Positions 32,581 to 40,706 of a stretch of 59,085 nucleotides of DNA are shown here, piece by piece. The DNA is from an uncultured Bacteroidales bacterium (GTDB taxonomy: Bacteria; Bacteroidota; Bacteroidia; Bacteroidales; Bacteroidaceae): positions 1-59,085 of the forward strand of contig CACXUA010000003.1 of the NCBI GenBank assembly GCA_902770725.1. The letters run 5' to 3'. Below the pieces are notes generated by a model. It made no database searches, was not told where the DNA came from, and was given only the letters and a program-made list of their open reading frames with translations. A program made the position numbers and the translations under genes. Numbering within the stretch: the stretch's first letter is position 1; every line of letters starts with the position of its first letter.

Positions 32581-34152
32581 TTAGAAGCCCGACCAGAACT
32601 GTCGCCAGTATTTGCGTGCCAGTTCGTCCCAGCTGCCGATGGTGGCGTTGAAGAAGTCGGCTGTGTAGCCATTCAGGAAGGCAGTCCGCTGCTTCTCCTC
32701 GGTGTTCCACCACGTCTGCTCCACGAAGGACTGTTCGCGAGCCGCTTTGTCGAGGAAATGCTGCTGTGCTTTTTGCAGCGAAGTGCGCGTTTGTCCCCAT
32801 TTCATCGAAGAAATGCGGTTCGCTTCGCGGTAATGCCAGAGTGCTGCATCGTCTCTTTTCCGATGCTGACCACACACGCCAAGCATCATGGGCAGCTCTG
32901 TGTTTCCAGAGAAGATGGGGAAGCGAGGCGACTGCCCAGGGTTGTCGAGCGCTATCCAAGCCACACCGCCAATGTCGTCGGGCATCCACGAACGCAGCTG
33001 GATGATGGTGCTGTATGCACACCATGATACGCTGACGGTGCGTATGTTGGCCATCGTGCTGTCGTTCAGCAGTCCGGCATAACGGCGTATCTCGTCGGGC
33101 CGCATCCAAGGGTTGCTTATCAAGGGCTTGCCGCCCTTCAGTTTCACTCCGTCGCCATCCTTAGCCAGCGAGTCGATTTTGCACGACAGACTCAGGTCCG
33201 TTCCCTCGTAATAAGAGCCCAAAAGCTTTGAGACCCTCTCGACGGAAACCTTCTCTTTTGGCTTCACCGAGAGCGGTAATTCGCCCATTTCATCGGTAAA
33301 ATTGGCATCGGGAGCCAGCTGCTGCATGATGAAAAGTTCGCGCACGCTGTAGTTCTTCGGCTCGTTAAAATAGTTACCACCTGAATAGGCTTTCCAGAAC
33401 GAGAATTCCTCCTTGCCGTCCCACAGCCCCAGTTGCTTGGCGACGCTGAAGACATTGTCCGAAGCCATGAAGTGGTCCGTGTCGTTGAGGTCGAGTCGGC
33501 CTATGCGGCAGATGTTGGCGCTGACGGCAACCTCATCGTCGGGGATGCGTTGTGCTGCCCATACGCCACCGATTTGCTTCGGTCCTTCGCCGAAGACTTC
33601 GAAGATCCACACCTCGTTCTGGTCGGCAATGGTGAGGCATTCGCCGCTGTCGCCGTAGCCGTACTGCTTGATGAGGCTGCCCATGAGGCGTATGGCTTCG
33701 CGGGCTGTGGAGCAGCGTTGCAGGGCGACGCGTTGCAGTTCCTCAATCATGAAGAGTCCCTTCTTGTTCTGCAGGGTGTCGCGACCGCTGATGGTTGTCT
33801 CGCCCATTCCCAGTTGCTTCTCGTTCAGGCAGGGGTAGGCCGTATTGAGGAAGCGGTAGGTGTGACGTGCCTGAGGTATCGTCCCGCGTTCCTTGACGCC
33901 CGTCATGTCGCCGCTGTTCTCGGTGTGCATCAGGCCTTCGTAGATGCTCATGATGGTGTCGCGCGGATAGTCCTTGGCGGGCTCGATGCTCATCCAGGTG
34001 CGATACCACGAGTCGCAGGTGTGGCTGGTCATGACCGAGCCGTCGGTCGATGCTTGTTTGCCCACCATGATGCTGGTGCAGGCGTCTTGGGGTGTTTGTG
34101 CCGAGCAGAAGAGAGCCCAGGCAAGGAATGTCAGGAGTGTTGTGTGTCTCAT
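32581..34152 (-). CDS. Peptidase family C69 dipeptidase
   Basis: 523 residues with a signal peptide. Cleavage near Ala18/Ala24 would expose Cys25 (QDACTSIMVG), the N-terminal nucleophile of the C69 (PepD) family. Other family segments follow (GSVMTSHTCDS, YGYGDSGECLTIADQNEVWIF in two parts, and VSVSWCAYSTI near the end). It cuts dipeptides, probably in the periplasm. Its ATG overlaps the TGA of the upstream GH97 gene (ATGA), so the two are translationally coupled. Confidence 0.88.
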   Translation of the reverse strand: MRHTTLLTFLAWALFCSAQTPQDACTSIMVGKQASTDGSVMTSHTCDSWYRTWMSIEPAKDYPRDTIMSIYEGLMHTENSGDMTGVKERGTIPQARHTYRFLNTAYPCLNEKQLGMGETTISGRDTLQNKKGLFMIEELQRVALQRCSTAREAIRLMGSLIKQYGYGDSGECLTIADQNEVWIFEVFGEGPKQIGGVWAAQRIPDDEVAVSANICRIGRLDLNDTDHFMASDNVFSVAKQLGLWDGKEEFSFWKAYSGGNYFNEPKNYSVRELFIMQQLAPDANFTDEMGELPLSVKPKEKVSVERVSKLLGSYYEGTDLSLSCKIDSLAKDGDGVKLKGGKPLISNPWMRPDEIRRYAGLLNDSTMANIRTVSVSWCAYSTIIQLRSWMPDDIGGVAWIALDNPGQSPRFPIFSGNTELPMMLGVCGQHRKRDDAALWHYREANRISSMKWGQTRTSLQKAQQHFLDKAAREQSFVEQTWWNTEEKQRTAFLNGYTADFFNATIGSWDELARKYWRQFWSGF

Positions 34153-36656
34153 TGCTTCAAGAGTTTCTTTCCGTCGTGAATGTAAATGCCCCGCGCAGGA
34201 GTGCCTGCCAGCTTGCGGCCGTCGAGGGCGAAGTAGTTAGGGTCTTTAAGGTCCTTAGGGTCCTTAAGGACTTTAGGGTCGATGGCTGTCACCTCTTCGT
34301 CGGAGAGGACAGGATGGATGGTGATGCGGTCGAAGTTAGGTGCCCAGGAGTCGTCTAACGACTGGATGGTTACAATATTCGTAGAGCCTTTCTTCAGGGT
34401 GATAGGGAACATCTTCCACCCCATGCCGTCGGGATCCCACGAGCTGGTGCAGTCGCCATTGTCCTTGAAGATGATGGTGTCGCCAATCTGTTCGCCGTTG
34501 ACGAAGAGCTTGGCCGGGCGCGTGTCTCGCGACATATAATATAAGGTAAGGATGTACTCGCCGTCGTGGGTGGCCTTGATGCGGTTGAACTGTATCTTGC
34601 CGCCGTTGCCGAGGTAGCCCACGTAGCCGCCTCCTGAAGCATGGAGCGTGCTGTAAGTCTCCCTCCTTGTGTCGCCGGTCAGGGTGTTGCTGGTGGATTC
34701 AGCCTCGTAGGTAGTGCGGTCCAAAGGCACGGCGAGGTTGTCGTTGGGAGATATCTGTACGAGGAATCCGCCCTCGCTCAGTTCCTTCAGGCTGAGGGTC
34801 TTGTCCTTCGTCACTTGCCTCTTCTCGAACTTGAGGTCGGTTCGGCAGTTCCCGTCTTTGTAGATGTAGGCCGTGTAGGTCGTTCCCTCGTCGAGGAAGT
34901 CGAGCTTCAGGCGTGCGGTCCGCTCGTTGACGCTGATGCCCGACAGCCACCAATCGCTGCCTTTCCTTCTGGCAACAGTGGCGAAGGAAGTCGGATTGCC
35001 CTCCAGGAGCAGACTCTCATCCCAGGCTGCAGGCAGACGCTTCATGATGTCCTTGCCGATGAAGTACTTCAGGTTCTGCGGTGCCTCGGCGATGTGTACG
35101 ATGCCGCTCTCGAAGAGGGTTGTCAGGGCGAGGTGATGGCCCTGGCTTCGTTGCGTCATGAGGCTGCCTCGCCATGTTGCGAAGTCGCCAGGCGTGAAGT
35201 CCATCGCACCGACCACATTGCGGGTGAAGAGGACGTCGAGGTGGTGCTGCGTGGAGTTCAACCTTGGGTTCCAGAACTGTTGTTCGCCGCCATAGATGCC
35301 CTCCTGCGTCATGATGTGCGGATAGGTGCGGCGCAGGCCAGAAGGACGAGTGCAGCCGTGGAGGTTGACGAGCATGTGATACTTTGCTGCGGTCTTGTAG
35401 AGGTTCTCCATTCGCTCCATTGTCTCCTTCGAATCGTCTTCCCAGAAATCGACCTTGATGCCCTTGATGCCCCAGCCTTGCCATTTCTTCAGGGTAGCGT
35501 CCATCTTCTCGTTCGAGAAGTCCTGACTGGCGCCCAGGTTGGCATTCTGCCAGAGCAGGCAATCGACGCCTTTCGCGTTCGCATCGTTGATGAAGCCAGG
35601 GAACCACGATGAGCTCCAGCCTGCATCGATGAGGTAGTATGGCCAGCCCATGTCGGCAGCCAGTTCGCAGTGAGCCCACTCGCCTTCGCGGAGTCCGCCG
35701 TAAGCATCTCTGATCTCACCTCTACCACCATCTGAGCCGCCCCAATACCAAGCAGAGACGCCTGGCTTAATCCAACTCAGGTCGGTCATCTCGGTAGGTG
35801 GACAGAGATTCTCGGTCATTGTGGTCTCGAAGATAGTCTTCGGCGAGCCGCACACCACCATTCGCCAAGGCGTTTGGGTAGGCAGGGTGCAAGTGATGCG
35901 ATGCGTCTTGTCCTCGGCATAATCCTTTGTCTGGCCCGTCCAACTGTATGAGAACTCGCCTTCCGTTTCCTCGGCTTTGGTGAGCGAAGTGCAGAAGAAC
36001 CTGCGGCAGTCTGCTTCGGAGATGAGCAGATAATCGGTGCCGTTATAGACGAGGGTAGGGGAGTTGTATCGCGCATCGCCCGTCGTGATGAGCGTCTGCC
36101 AGTCGTTGTATTTTGCATAGTGCCCTTCGTAGGGATAGTTAGGGTCGTTGCCACCCGAGTTTCCCAAGAAGCGGCAGGCCGTCGTGCTCTTGATGTTTGC
36201 CACACGAATGCGGCTCGCCTCGTCGATAAGTGTAGCGGAAGTGTGTCCGCCAAACTTTGGGAGAAGATACCGGAAAGCGAAGCCGTCGTCGTAGAGGCGG
36301 AACATGACATTCATCCTCCAAGTATACCTCTTCATCGTAAGTGTGAGGGTGTTGCAATGGTCGCGCAGTTGGCTGCGTTTGCCGACGGGCAAGGTGTAAC
36401 TGTCATCAACGGTGCCGGAATCCACCTCCACCAGTTCCAGACTTTCCGAAAGGTTGCTGGTGGAGAGTTTCAGCCCGAGTGGTGACTCGGAGACGATGGC
36501 TCTGTCGCCTCGACTGACGGAGTAGGAGAGCTTTCCATCCGTAAAGGAAACGGTTGCCTTCAGGCTTCCATCGGGCGATGTGACGGTATAATCCTCGGCC
36601 CACACAAGGGAGCAAGGGGCGAAGAGCAACAATAAAAGTAGAGACTTCGTTCGCAT
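34149..36656 (-). CDS. Secreted GH97 glycoside hydrolase with C-terminal CBM-like domain
   Basis: 835 residues with a signal peptide (…FAPCSLVWA). It begins with the GH97 N-terminal beta-sandwich (SPDGSLKATVSFTDGKLSYSV). The catalytic barrel contains GIKGIKVDFWEDDSKE and IMTQEGIYGGEQ. The KVDFW aspartate fits the retaining branch of GH97 (alpha-galactosidase-like) better than the SusB branch; this is an inference. After the GH97 C-terminal domain comes a CBM6/35-like module (YEAESTSNTLTG…FDRITIHP). Then a DPKDLKDP linker and a type IX-like tail follow. The upstream promoter is at 36680-36709. It is coupled to the C69 dipeptidase gene. Confidence 0.88.
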   Translation of the reverse strand: MRTKSLLLLLLFAPCSLVWAEDYTVTSPDGSLKATVSFTDGKLSYSVSRGDRAIVSESPLGLKLSTSNLSESLELVEVDSGTVDDSYTLPVGKRSQLRDHCNTLTLTMKRYTWRMNVMFRLYDDGFAFRYLLPKFGGHTSATLIDEASRIRVANIKSTTACRFLGNSGGNDPNYPYEGHYAKYNDWQTLITTGDARYNSPTLVYNGTDYLLISEADCRRFFCTSLTKAEETEGEFSYSWTGQTKDYAEDKTHRITCTLPTQTPWRMVVCGSPKTIFETTMTENLCPPTEMTDLSWIKPGVSAWYWGGSDGGRGEIRDAYGGLREGEWAHCELAADMGWPYYLIDAGWSSSWFPGFINDANAKGVDCLLWQNANLGASQDFSNEKMDATLKKWQGWGIKGIKVDFWEDDSKETMERMENLYKTAAKYHMLVNLHGCTRPSGLRRTYPHIMTQEGIYGGEQQFWNPRLNSTQHHLDVLFTRNVVGAMDFTPGDFATWRGSLMTQRSQGHHLALTTLFESGIVHIAEAPQNLKYFIGKDIMKRLPAAWDESLLLEGNPTSFATVARRKGSDWWLSGISVNERTARLKLDFLDEGTTYTAYIYKDGNCRTDLKFEKRQVTKDKTLSLKELSEGGFLVQISPNDNLAVPLDRTTYEAESTSNTLTGDTRRETYSTLHASGGGYVGYLGNGGKIQFNRIKATHDGEYILTLYYMSRDTRPAKLFVNGEQIGDTIIFKDNGDCTSSWDPDGMGWKMFPITLKKGSTNIVTIQSLDDSWAPNFDRITIHPVLSDEEVTAIDPKVLKDPKDLKDPNYFALDGRKLAGTPARGIYIHDGKKLLKQ
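34240..34280 (-). repeat. 9-nt repeat encoding the KDPKDLKDP linker
   Basis: About four 9-nt units of the AAGGACCYT type in frame, placed between the CBM-like domain and the C-terminal tail. Confidence 0.75.
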
Positions 36657-36679
36657 GGTATTTTAGTTTAAAACTGGTG

Positions 36680-36709
36680 CAAAGATACGAAAAAAGCAGC
36701 AAACTACAA
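36680..36709 (-). promoter_or_regulatory. Promoter of the GH97-dipeptidase operon
   Basis: On the minus strand, TTG (36709-36707), 19 nt spacer, TATCTTTG (36687-36680). Confidence 0.75.
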
Positions 36710-36781
36710 AAGAAAAAAGCATTCTTTGCATAAGGCACCAGCAAGGGTTTCACAATTCCCTATGGAAGGATTGCAAACTTA

Positions 36782-36847
36782 ACGTGTGTAGTTGGCAAAG
36801 TTAACGTGTGAAGTTGGCGAACCTAACGTGTGAAGTTTGAAGACTTG
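36782..36847 (+). repeat. 22-nt repeat element, three units (ACGTGTGAAGTTGG word)
   Basis: Units start at 36782, 36804 and 36826, exactly 22 nt apart. The shared first half is ACGTGTGWAGTT. The element lies in the 200-nt gap between the GH97 and EEP genes. Confidence 0.85.
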
Positions 36848-36857
36848 ACTGCCTGCC

Positions 36858-37799
36858 CTATTTCACGGCAATCACCTTCTTTGCGTTCTTCATGATATAG
36901 AGGCCCTTAGGCAAAGTTCTGCTCGAGGATTTCCCTGTTGCCACACGCTTCCCGCTGAGGTCGTAAATCTCCTCATCCTGCACAGCTTCGAGGTCTGCAG
37001 AGGGCGACTGTATGCCGGTAGTGTATGGCTTGATTGTTATTACCACCAGGACGGGTCGATGGTCGGAGGCATTCGGTTCGTTGATGACCTGACGGCTCCT
37101 GATGGATTTTATGACGTGGCCGTAAGTGGCGATGTAGTCGATAATCTTCTTCGGACTTGAGGCCGGGAAGGTGTAATTAGCAGGGCTTGCTGTAAGGTTG
37201 TTCAGGAATTGGAACTTCCTCTTCATCGTTGTGATGAGTTTCGAAGAGGGTTCGTCGTTCCAGTCGCCGCAGATGAAGAACGGCTTTTCCCATCGCGCGA
37301 TTTCCTCCAGTATGATGTCCAACGAGGTGAGGCGATTCTCCTCTTCAAGGGCGAGATGGGTGCAGGCAAAGACATATTCCTGGAACTCGCAGACGAGGAG
37401 TGTTCTTTTCTCACTTCCAGGCAAAGGAATGTTGCGGACAGACAGCGGCTCTTCCTTGCTGAGGATGGCCACTCCGTATTTCCCTTTAGTAAGGGGAATG
37501 GCGGGACCAAAGGTGGCATACATTCCGAGCTTGCTGGCCAGGACGGCAGCTTCGTTGATGTAGCCAGAACGCTTCACGCAACTGTCCACTTCCTGCAGTC
37601 CCACGATGTCTGGCTGAGCAGCTCCGATGACTGCAGCTTGCCTGTCCATGTTGACCACGTCGTCCGACCCTGCACCATGCTGAATGTTGTAGGTCATGAT
37701 GCGAAGTGTGTCGAGTCCATCGTCCTGCGAATAAGCCTTCGGGGTCGAGGACAGGATGCCGAGGATAAGACTAAGGAGGAAAATAAGATAGCTTCTCAT
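36858..37799 (-). CDS. Secreted endonuclease/exonuclease/phosphatase family protein
   Basis: 313 residues with a signal peptide (…TPKAYSQ). EEP-fold motifs are present in order: TYNIQHG, GLQEVDS, GDWNDEP and SDHRPVLV. These hold the acidic, Asn and His residues of the DNase I-like active site. Family members cut DNA or phosphodiesters or act as sphingomyelinase-like enzymes; the substrate here is unknown. The last about 45 residues (YDLSGKRVATG…KGLYIMKNAKKVIAV) form a type IX-like tail, so the protein is probably exported to the surface. Confidence 0.85.
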   Translation of the reverse strand: MRSYLIFLLSLILGILSSTPKAYSQDDGLDTLRIMTYNIQHGAGSDDVVNMDRQAAVIGAAQPDIVGLQEVDSCVKRSGYINEAAVLASKLGMYATFGPAIPLTKGKYGVAILSKEEPLSVRNIPLPGSEKRTLLVCEFQEYVFACTHLALEEENRLTSLDIILEEIARWEKPFFICGDWNDEPSSKLITTMKRKFQFLNNLTASPANYTFPASSPKKIIDYIATYGHVIKSIRSRQVINEPNASDHRPVLVVITIKPYTTGIQSPSADLEAVQDEEIYDLSGKRVATGKSSSRTLPKGLYIMKNAKKVIAVK

Positions 37800-37906
37800 A
37801 GTGGAATGTTGTTCAGTTTTAGTTTATTTCAGCCGTAAAAGTAGTGCTTTTTCCCTTTCGTGCAAAGAAAAAACACATATTAAATAAGAAAAAAGGCGGA
37901 AAATGC

Positions 37907-37936
37907 TTGGTGGAATGAAAAATTGTCGTACCTTTG
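37907..37936 (+). promoter_or_regulatory. Promoter of the rpmB operon
   Basis: TTG at 37907-37909, 19 nt spacer, TACCTTTG at 37929-37936, 55 nt before the rpmB ATG. Confidence 0.8.
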
Positions 37937-37991
37937 CAGCCGGTTTGGAAAAAGTCGTCTATTGGAATAGACTAAAAAGAGAAGATTAGAA

Positions 37992-38252
37992 ATGTCTAAG
38001 ATTTGTCAAATTACCGGTAAGAAGGCCATGATTGGCAATAACGTGTCACACTCCAAGCGTCGCACGAAGAGGACTTTCGACGTGAACCTGTTCACCAAGA
38101 AGTTCTACTATGTGGAAGAGGATTGCTGGATCAGTCTGAACATCAGCGCTTCCGGTCTGCGCTATATCAATAAGGTAGGACTCGACGCCGCTCTGAAGAA
38201 TGCAGTGGCTCAGGGTTATTGTGATTGGAAAGAAATTCGTGTAATCGGCTAA
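37992..38252 (+). CDS. rpmB: Large-subunit ribosomal protein bL28
   Basis: 86 residues with the bL28 signature: [20 protein letters not shown] at the start, [11 protein letters not shown], then [18 protein letters not shown] (in one stretch of 18). A ribosomal protein of the 50S subunit. First gene of a three-gene operon with rpmG and the DUF4295 gene, read from the promoter at 37907, and closed by the terminator at 38660. Confidence 0.97.
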   Translation: MSKICQITGKKAMIGNNVSHSKRRTKRTFDVNLFTKKFYYVEEDCWISLNISASGLRYINKVGLDAALKNAVAQGYCDWKEIRVIG

Positions 38253-38272
38253 CCGCTAAACATTCAGAAACT

Positions 38273-38461
38273 ATGGCAAAGAAAGTTAAAGGCAACAGAG
38301 TCCAGGTGATTCTGGAATGCACAGAGATGAAGCAGAGCGGTCTGCCAGGCACATCTCGCTACATCACCACTAAGAACAGGAAGAATACTCCCGAGCGCCT
38401 CGAGCTCAAGAAGTACAACCCCATCTTGAAGAAGATGACTGTTCACAAGGAAATCAAGTAA
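38273..38461 (+). CDS. rpmG: Large-subunit ribosomal protein bL33
   Basis: 62 residues: [43 protein letters not shown]. This is bL33. Only one cysteine remains, so it is the zinc-free (C-minus) form. It starts 20 nt after rpmB and precedes the DUF4295 gene by 16 nt. Confidence 0.96.
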   Translation: MAKKVKGNRVQVILECTEMKQSGLPGTSRYITTKNRKNTPERLELKKYNPILKKMTVHKEIK

Positions 38462-38477
38462 ATAAAACAACAGAACT

Positions 38478-38636
38478 ATGGCAAAAAAGACAGTCGCTAC
38501 CCTTCAGACGGGTAAAACCGATGGCCGTTCATACACCAAGGTTATCAAGATGGTGAAGAACCCTCAGACGGGATCCTACTCTTTCGACGAGCAGATGGTT
38601 CCCAACGAGGCCGTTAAGGACTTCTTCAAGAACTAA
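38478..38636 (+). CDS. DUF4295 small protein (probable Bacteroidota ribosomal protein bL38)
   Basis: 52 residues: MAKKTVATLQTGKTDGRSYT, then KVIKMVKNPQTGSYSFDEQM, then VPNEAVKDFFKN. DUF4295 proteins are basic, confined to Bacteroidota and found beside rpmG. I recall that a novel small protein called bL38 was seen in the Flavobacterium johnsoniae ribosome, and this is the natural candidate; that identity is from memory and is less certain than the DUF4295 assignment. Confidence 0.88.
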   Translation: MAKKTVATLQTGKTDGRSYTKVIKMVKNPQTGSYSFDEQMVPNEAVKDFFKN

Positions 38637-38659
38637 ACAATACAAAGAGATAGAGGAAG

Positions 38660-38690
38660 GCGGGGAGCAGTAAAGGCTTCCCGCTTTCTC
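38660..38690 (+). terminator. Terminator of the rpmB-rpmG-DUF4295 operon
   Basis: A 9-bp stem GCGGGGAGC/GCTTCCCGC with a 7-nt loop, followed by TTTCTC. The M16 peptidase ATG lies 10 nt downstream. Confidence 0.75.
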
Positions 38691-38700
38691 GTTTCACAAG

Positions 38701-39936
38701 ATGTTCACCACTTACACGCTTCCACAGGGACTACGCATCGTCTGTGCTCCAGGCCGGACGGATGCAGTCTATCTCGGTCTCGCAGTCGATGCCGGCACAC
38801 GCGACGAACTGCCTCAGGAGAGCGGCATGGCGCATTTCACCGAGCACATGTCGTTCAAGGGAACACAGCGACGTTCGGCACGTCAGGTCATCTCCTGCAT
38901 GGAAAGTGTGGGCGGAGAACTCAATGCCTTCACGGGCAAGGAGGAGACGGTCTATTACTGCACTTGCCTGCAAGGGCATGTCGGCCGAGCCATCGACCTG
39001 CTCCTCGACATAACCCTCTCCAGCACCTATCCCGACGAAGAGATGGCGCACGAGGTGGAAGTCGTCATCGACGAGATAGAGAGCTACAGGGATCAGCCTT
39101 CGGAACTCATCTACGACGAGTTCGAGAGCCTCCTCTTCCCCGAGCATCCGCTGGGCCGCAACATCTTGGGCGACGCCGACACGCTCCGAACCTTCCATTC
39201 CGCCGACATGCAACAGTTCGCGCGAAGGCTTTACCGGCCCGACCGCATGGTGCTCTACGTCCTGGGCAACGTAAAGCCAGAACAGGTGCTCCGTGCGGCA
39301 GAGAAAAACGCGGCACGCCATCTTTGCGAATGCGGCACGCCATCTTTGTCAACGCGACACACCGAGTTTGCCAACGCGGCACGCCGAGATAACCACATCA
39401 TCCGCAGGAAAGACACACACCAGGCGCATGTCGTCGTCGGAGCACAAGCCTTCGCAGCCTCCGACCCCCGCCACCTGAACCTCTATTTCCTCAGCAACAT
39501 GCTGGGCGGACCAGCCATGTCGAGCCGTCTGAACCTCGCCCTGCGCGAACGGAACGGCCTTGTATATACCGTGGAAAGCAACAGCGTGGCCTATACCGAC
39601 ACAGGCTTCTGGTCGGTCTATTACGGTTGTGACGCAAAAGACCGCGCCCGTTGCCGCCGACTCGTCCTTCGGGAACTGGACAAACTCACGCAAAACCCCA
39701 TGTCCCAGCGCACCCTCGATGCCGCACGCCGGCAACTGAAAGGCCAGATAGGCATCTCCTACGACAACTTCGAGAACGTAGCCATCGGCATGGCGAAACG
39801 TTTTCTTCATTACGGCAAGACGCTCACAAAGGAACAACTCTTCGAGCGCCTCGACGCCCTCACACCCGACGACTTGCTCCAGACAGCACAGCACGTCTTC
39901 TCCCCCGACAGACTTTTGACTCTCGAATACGTCTGA
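38701..39936 (+). CDS. M16 family zinc peptidase (processing-peptidase-like)
   Basis: 411 residues, the usual length of single-chain bacterial M16B proteins. The inverted zinc motif AHFTEHMSF (HxxEH) and the downstream Glu in EVVIDEIES are present, with the GGELNAFTGKE motif between. The C-terminal half has the MSSRLNLALRERNGLVYTV substrate-binding signature (R/Y pair). Unusually, residues about 203-232 are encoded by a four-unit 22-nt repeat element (39308-39395), giving low-complexity sequence (NAARHLCECGTPSL…) at the hinge between the two halves. No signal peptide is seen, so it is probably cytoplasmic. It has no promoter of its own that I can see, and the ribosomal terminator is close upstream. 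Confidence 0.88.
   Translation: MFTTYTLPQGLRIVCAPGRTDAVYLGLAVDAGTRDELPQESGMAHFTEHMSFKGTQRRSARQVISCMESVGGELNAFTGKEETVYYCTCLQGHVGRAIDLLLDITLSSTYPDEEMAHEVEVVIDEIESYRDQPSELIYDEFESLLFPEHPLGRNILGDADTLRTFHSADMQQFARRLYRPDRMVLYVLGNVKPEQVLRAAEKNAARHLCECGTPSLSTRHTEFANAARRDNHIIRRKDTHQAHVVVGAQAFAASDPRHLNLYFLSNMLGGPAMSSRLNLALRERNGLVYTVESNSVAYTDTGFWSVYYGCDAKDRARCRRLVLRELDKLTQNPMSQRTLDAARRQLKGQIGISYDNFENVAIGMAKRFLHYGKTLTKEQLFERLDALTPDDLLQTAQHVFSPDRLLTLEYV
39308..39395 (+). repeat. Four-unit 22-nt element inside the M16 peptidase gene
   Basis: Units start at 39308, 39330, 39352 and 39374, with cores ACGCGGCACGCC, ATGCGGCACGCC, ACGCGACACACC and ACGCGGCACGCC and 10-nt variable halves. The frame stays open through it, though 88 nt is not a multiple of three. 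Confidence 0.92.
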
Positions 39937-40236
39937 AAAGTTCAGACCCCGACGCGTTTAATTGTGTTTTATTACGCGTTTTTTTCCTTTTCTCGATTTT
40001 CTCCCCACCATTTTTGTAATGTAAGTAAAAAAGTTTTCAACAGCACTTTTTTATATGTCGTAGTGTGCTGAAAGTCCTTTATTTATGGCCTTTTGCGAAA
40101 ACAAAATGGTGACCAGTTGGCAGGTTATCAACAAGATAAGCTAAGTCGCTAAGAAAAAAAAGTTTAAAGAAAGTGTGGGGAATTGTGGGGAATTGTGTAT
40201 CTTTGCACCAGAAATTGCAATAAAAGCCTAAAATCG
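39937..40236. other. Intergenic region upstream of mraZ
   Basis: 300 nt without a gene. It contains an ACGCGTTT pair that could form a weak terminator for the M16 gene (39952-39990), two TTNTCAACA words (near 40034 and 40125), and the -7 box TATCTTTG at 40198-40205 that should drive the division cluster. Confidence 0.5.
40198..40205 (+). promoter_or_regulatory. -7 box of the division/cell wall cluster
   Basis: TATCTTTG, 31 nt before the mraZ ATG. It rules out the upstream GTG/TTG starts that the open frame would otherwise allow. Three GTGGGG-type words lie just upstream where MraZ, which represses its own operon in other bacteria through repeated GTGGG-type sites, might bind (GTGTGGGG, TTGTGGGG at 40174-40190). 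Confidence 0.65.
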
Positions 40237-40689
40237 ATGAGATTTACAGGAAGTATAGATGCCAAGACAGACGAGAAAGGACGCGTTTTCGTGCCCAGCG
40301 TCTTCCGTAAAATCCTGCAGAAGGAAGAGGAGGAAGGGCTGGTGCTGCGTCGCGATCTCTTCGTGAACTGCCTTGTGCTCTACCCAAAGAGTGTGTGGGA
40401 CGCTCAGGTTGACAGTATCCGAGCCCGCACCAACCCCTTCAACCGCCATCAGCGCGAAGGCATGCGTCTGTTCACGGCCGACGCAGAGAACATCACGCTG
40501 GACAGCGGCGGGCGTATGCTCATCCCTCGCCGTTACATGGAACATGCAGGCATCAAGAGCGATGTGCGCTTCATCGGTGTGGACGACACCATCGAGATCT
40601 GGAGCAAGCAAGCTGCCGAAGGCCTGCTCAGCGACCCCGAGAAGGTAGGCAGCATCTTGGAGGAGATGATGAAGGACGACAATACATAA
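40237..40689 (+). CDS. mraZ: MraZ transcriptional regulator of the division cluster
   Basis: 150 residues beginning MRFTGSIDAKTDEKGRVFVP, with two AbrB-like halves (first DEKGRVFVPSVFRK, second LDSGGRMLIPRRYMEHAG). MraZ forms a ring-shaped oligomer that binds GTGGG-type repeats upstream of itself; two such words lie at 40174-40190. It heads the division/wall cluster that follows on the same strand with short gaps. Confidence 0.95.
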   Translation: MRFTGSIDAKTDEKGRVFVPSVFRKILQKEEEEGLVLRRDLFVNCLVLYPKSVWDAQVDSIRARTNPFNRHQREGMRLFTADAENITLDSGGRMLIPRRYMEHAGIKSDVRFIGVDDTIEIWSKQAAEGLLSDPEKVGSILEEMMKDDNT

Positions 40690-40706
40690 TATAATAATAT
40701 ATTATA

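Noticed and set aside
40030-40140. DnaA boxes before mraZ (TTTTCAACA and TTATCAACA)
   Set aside because: Only two, each with mismatches to TTATCCACA, and no other origin feature.
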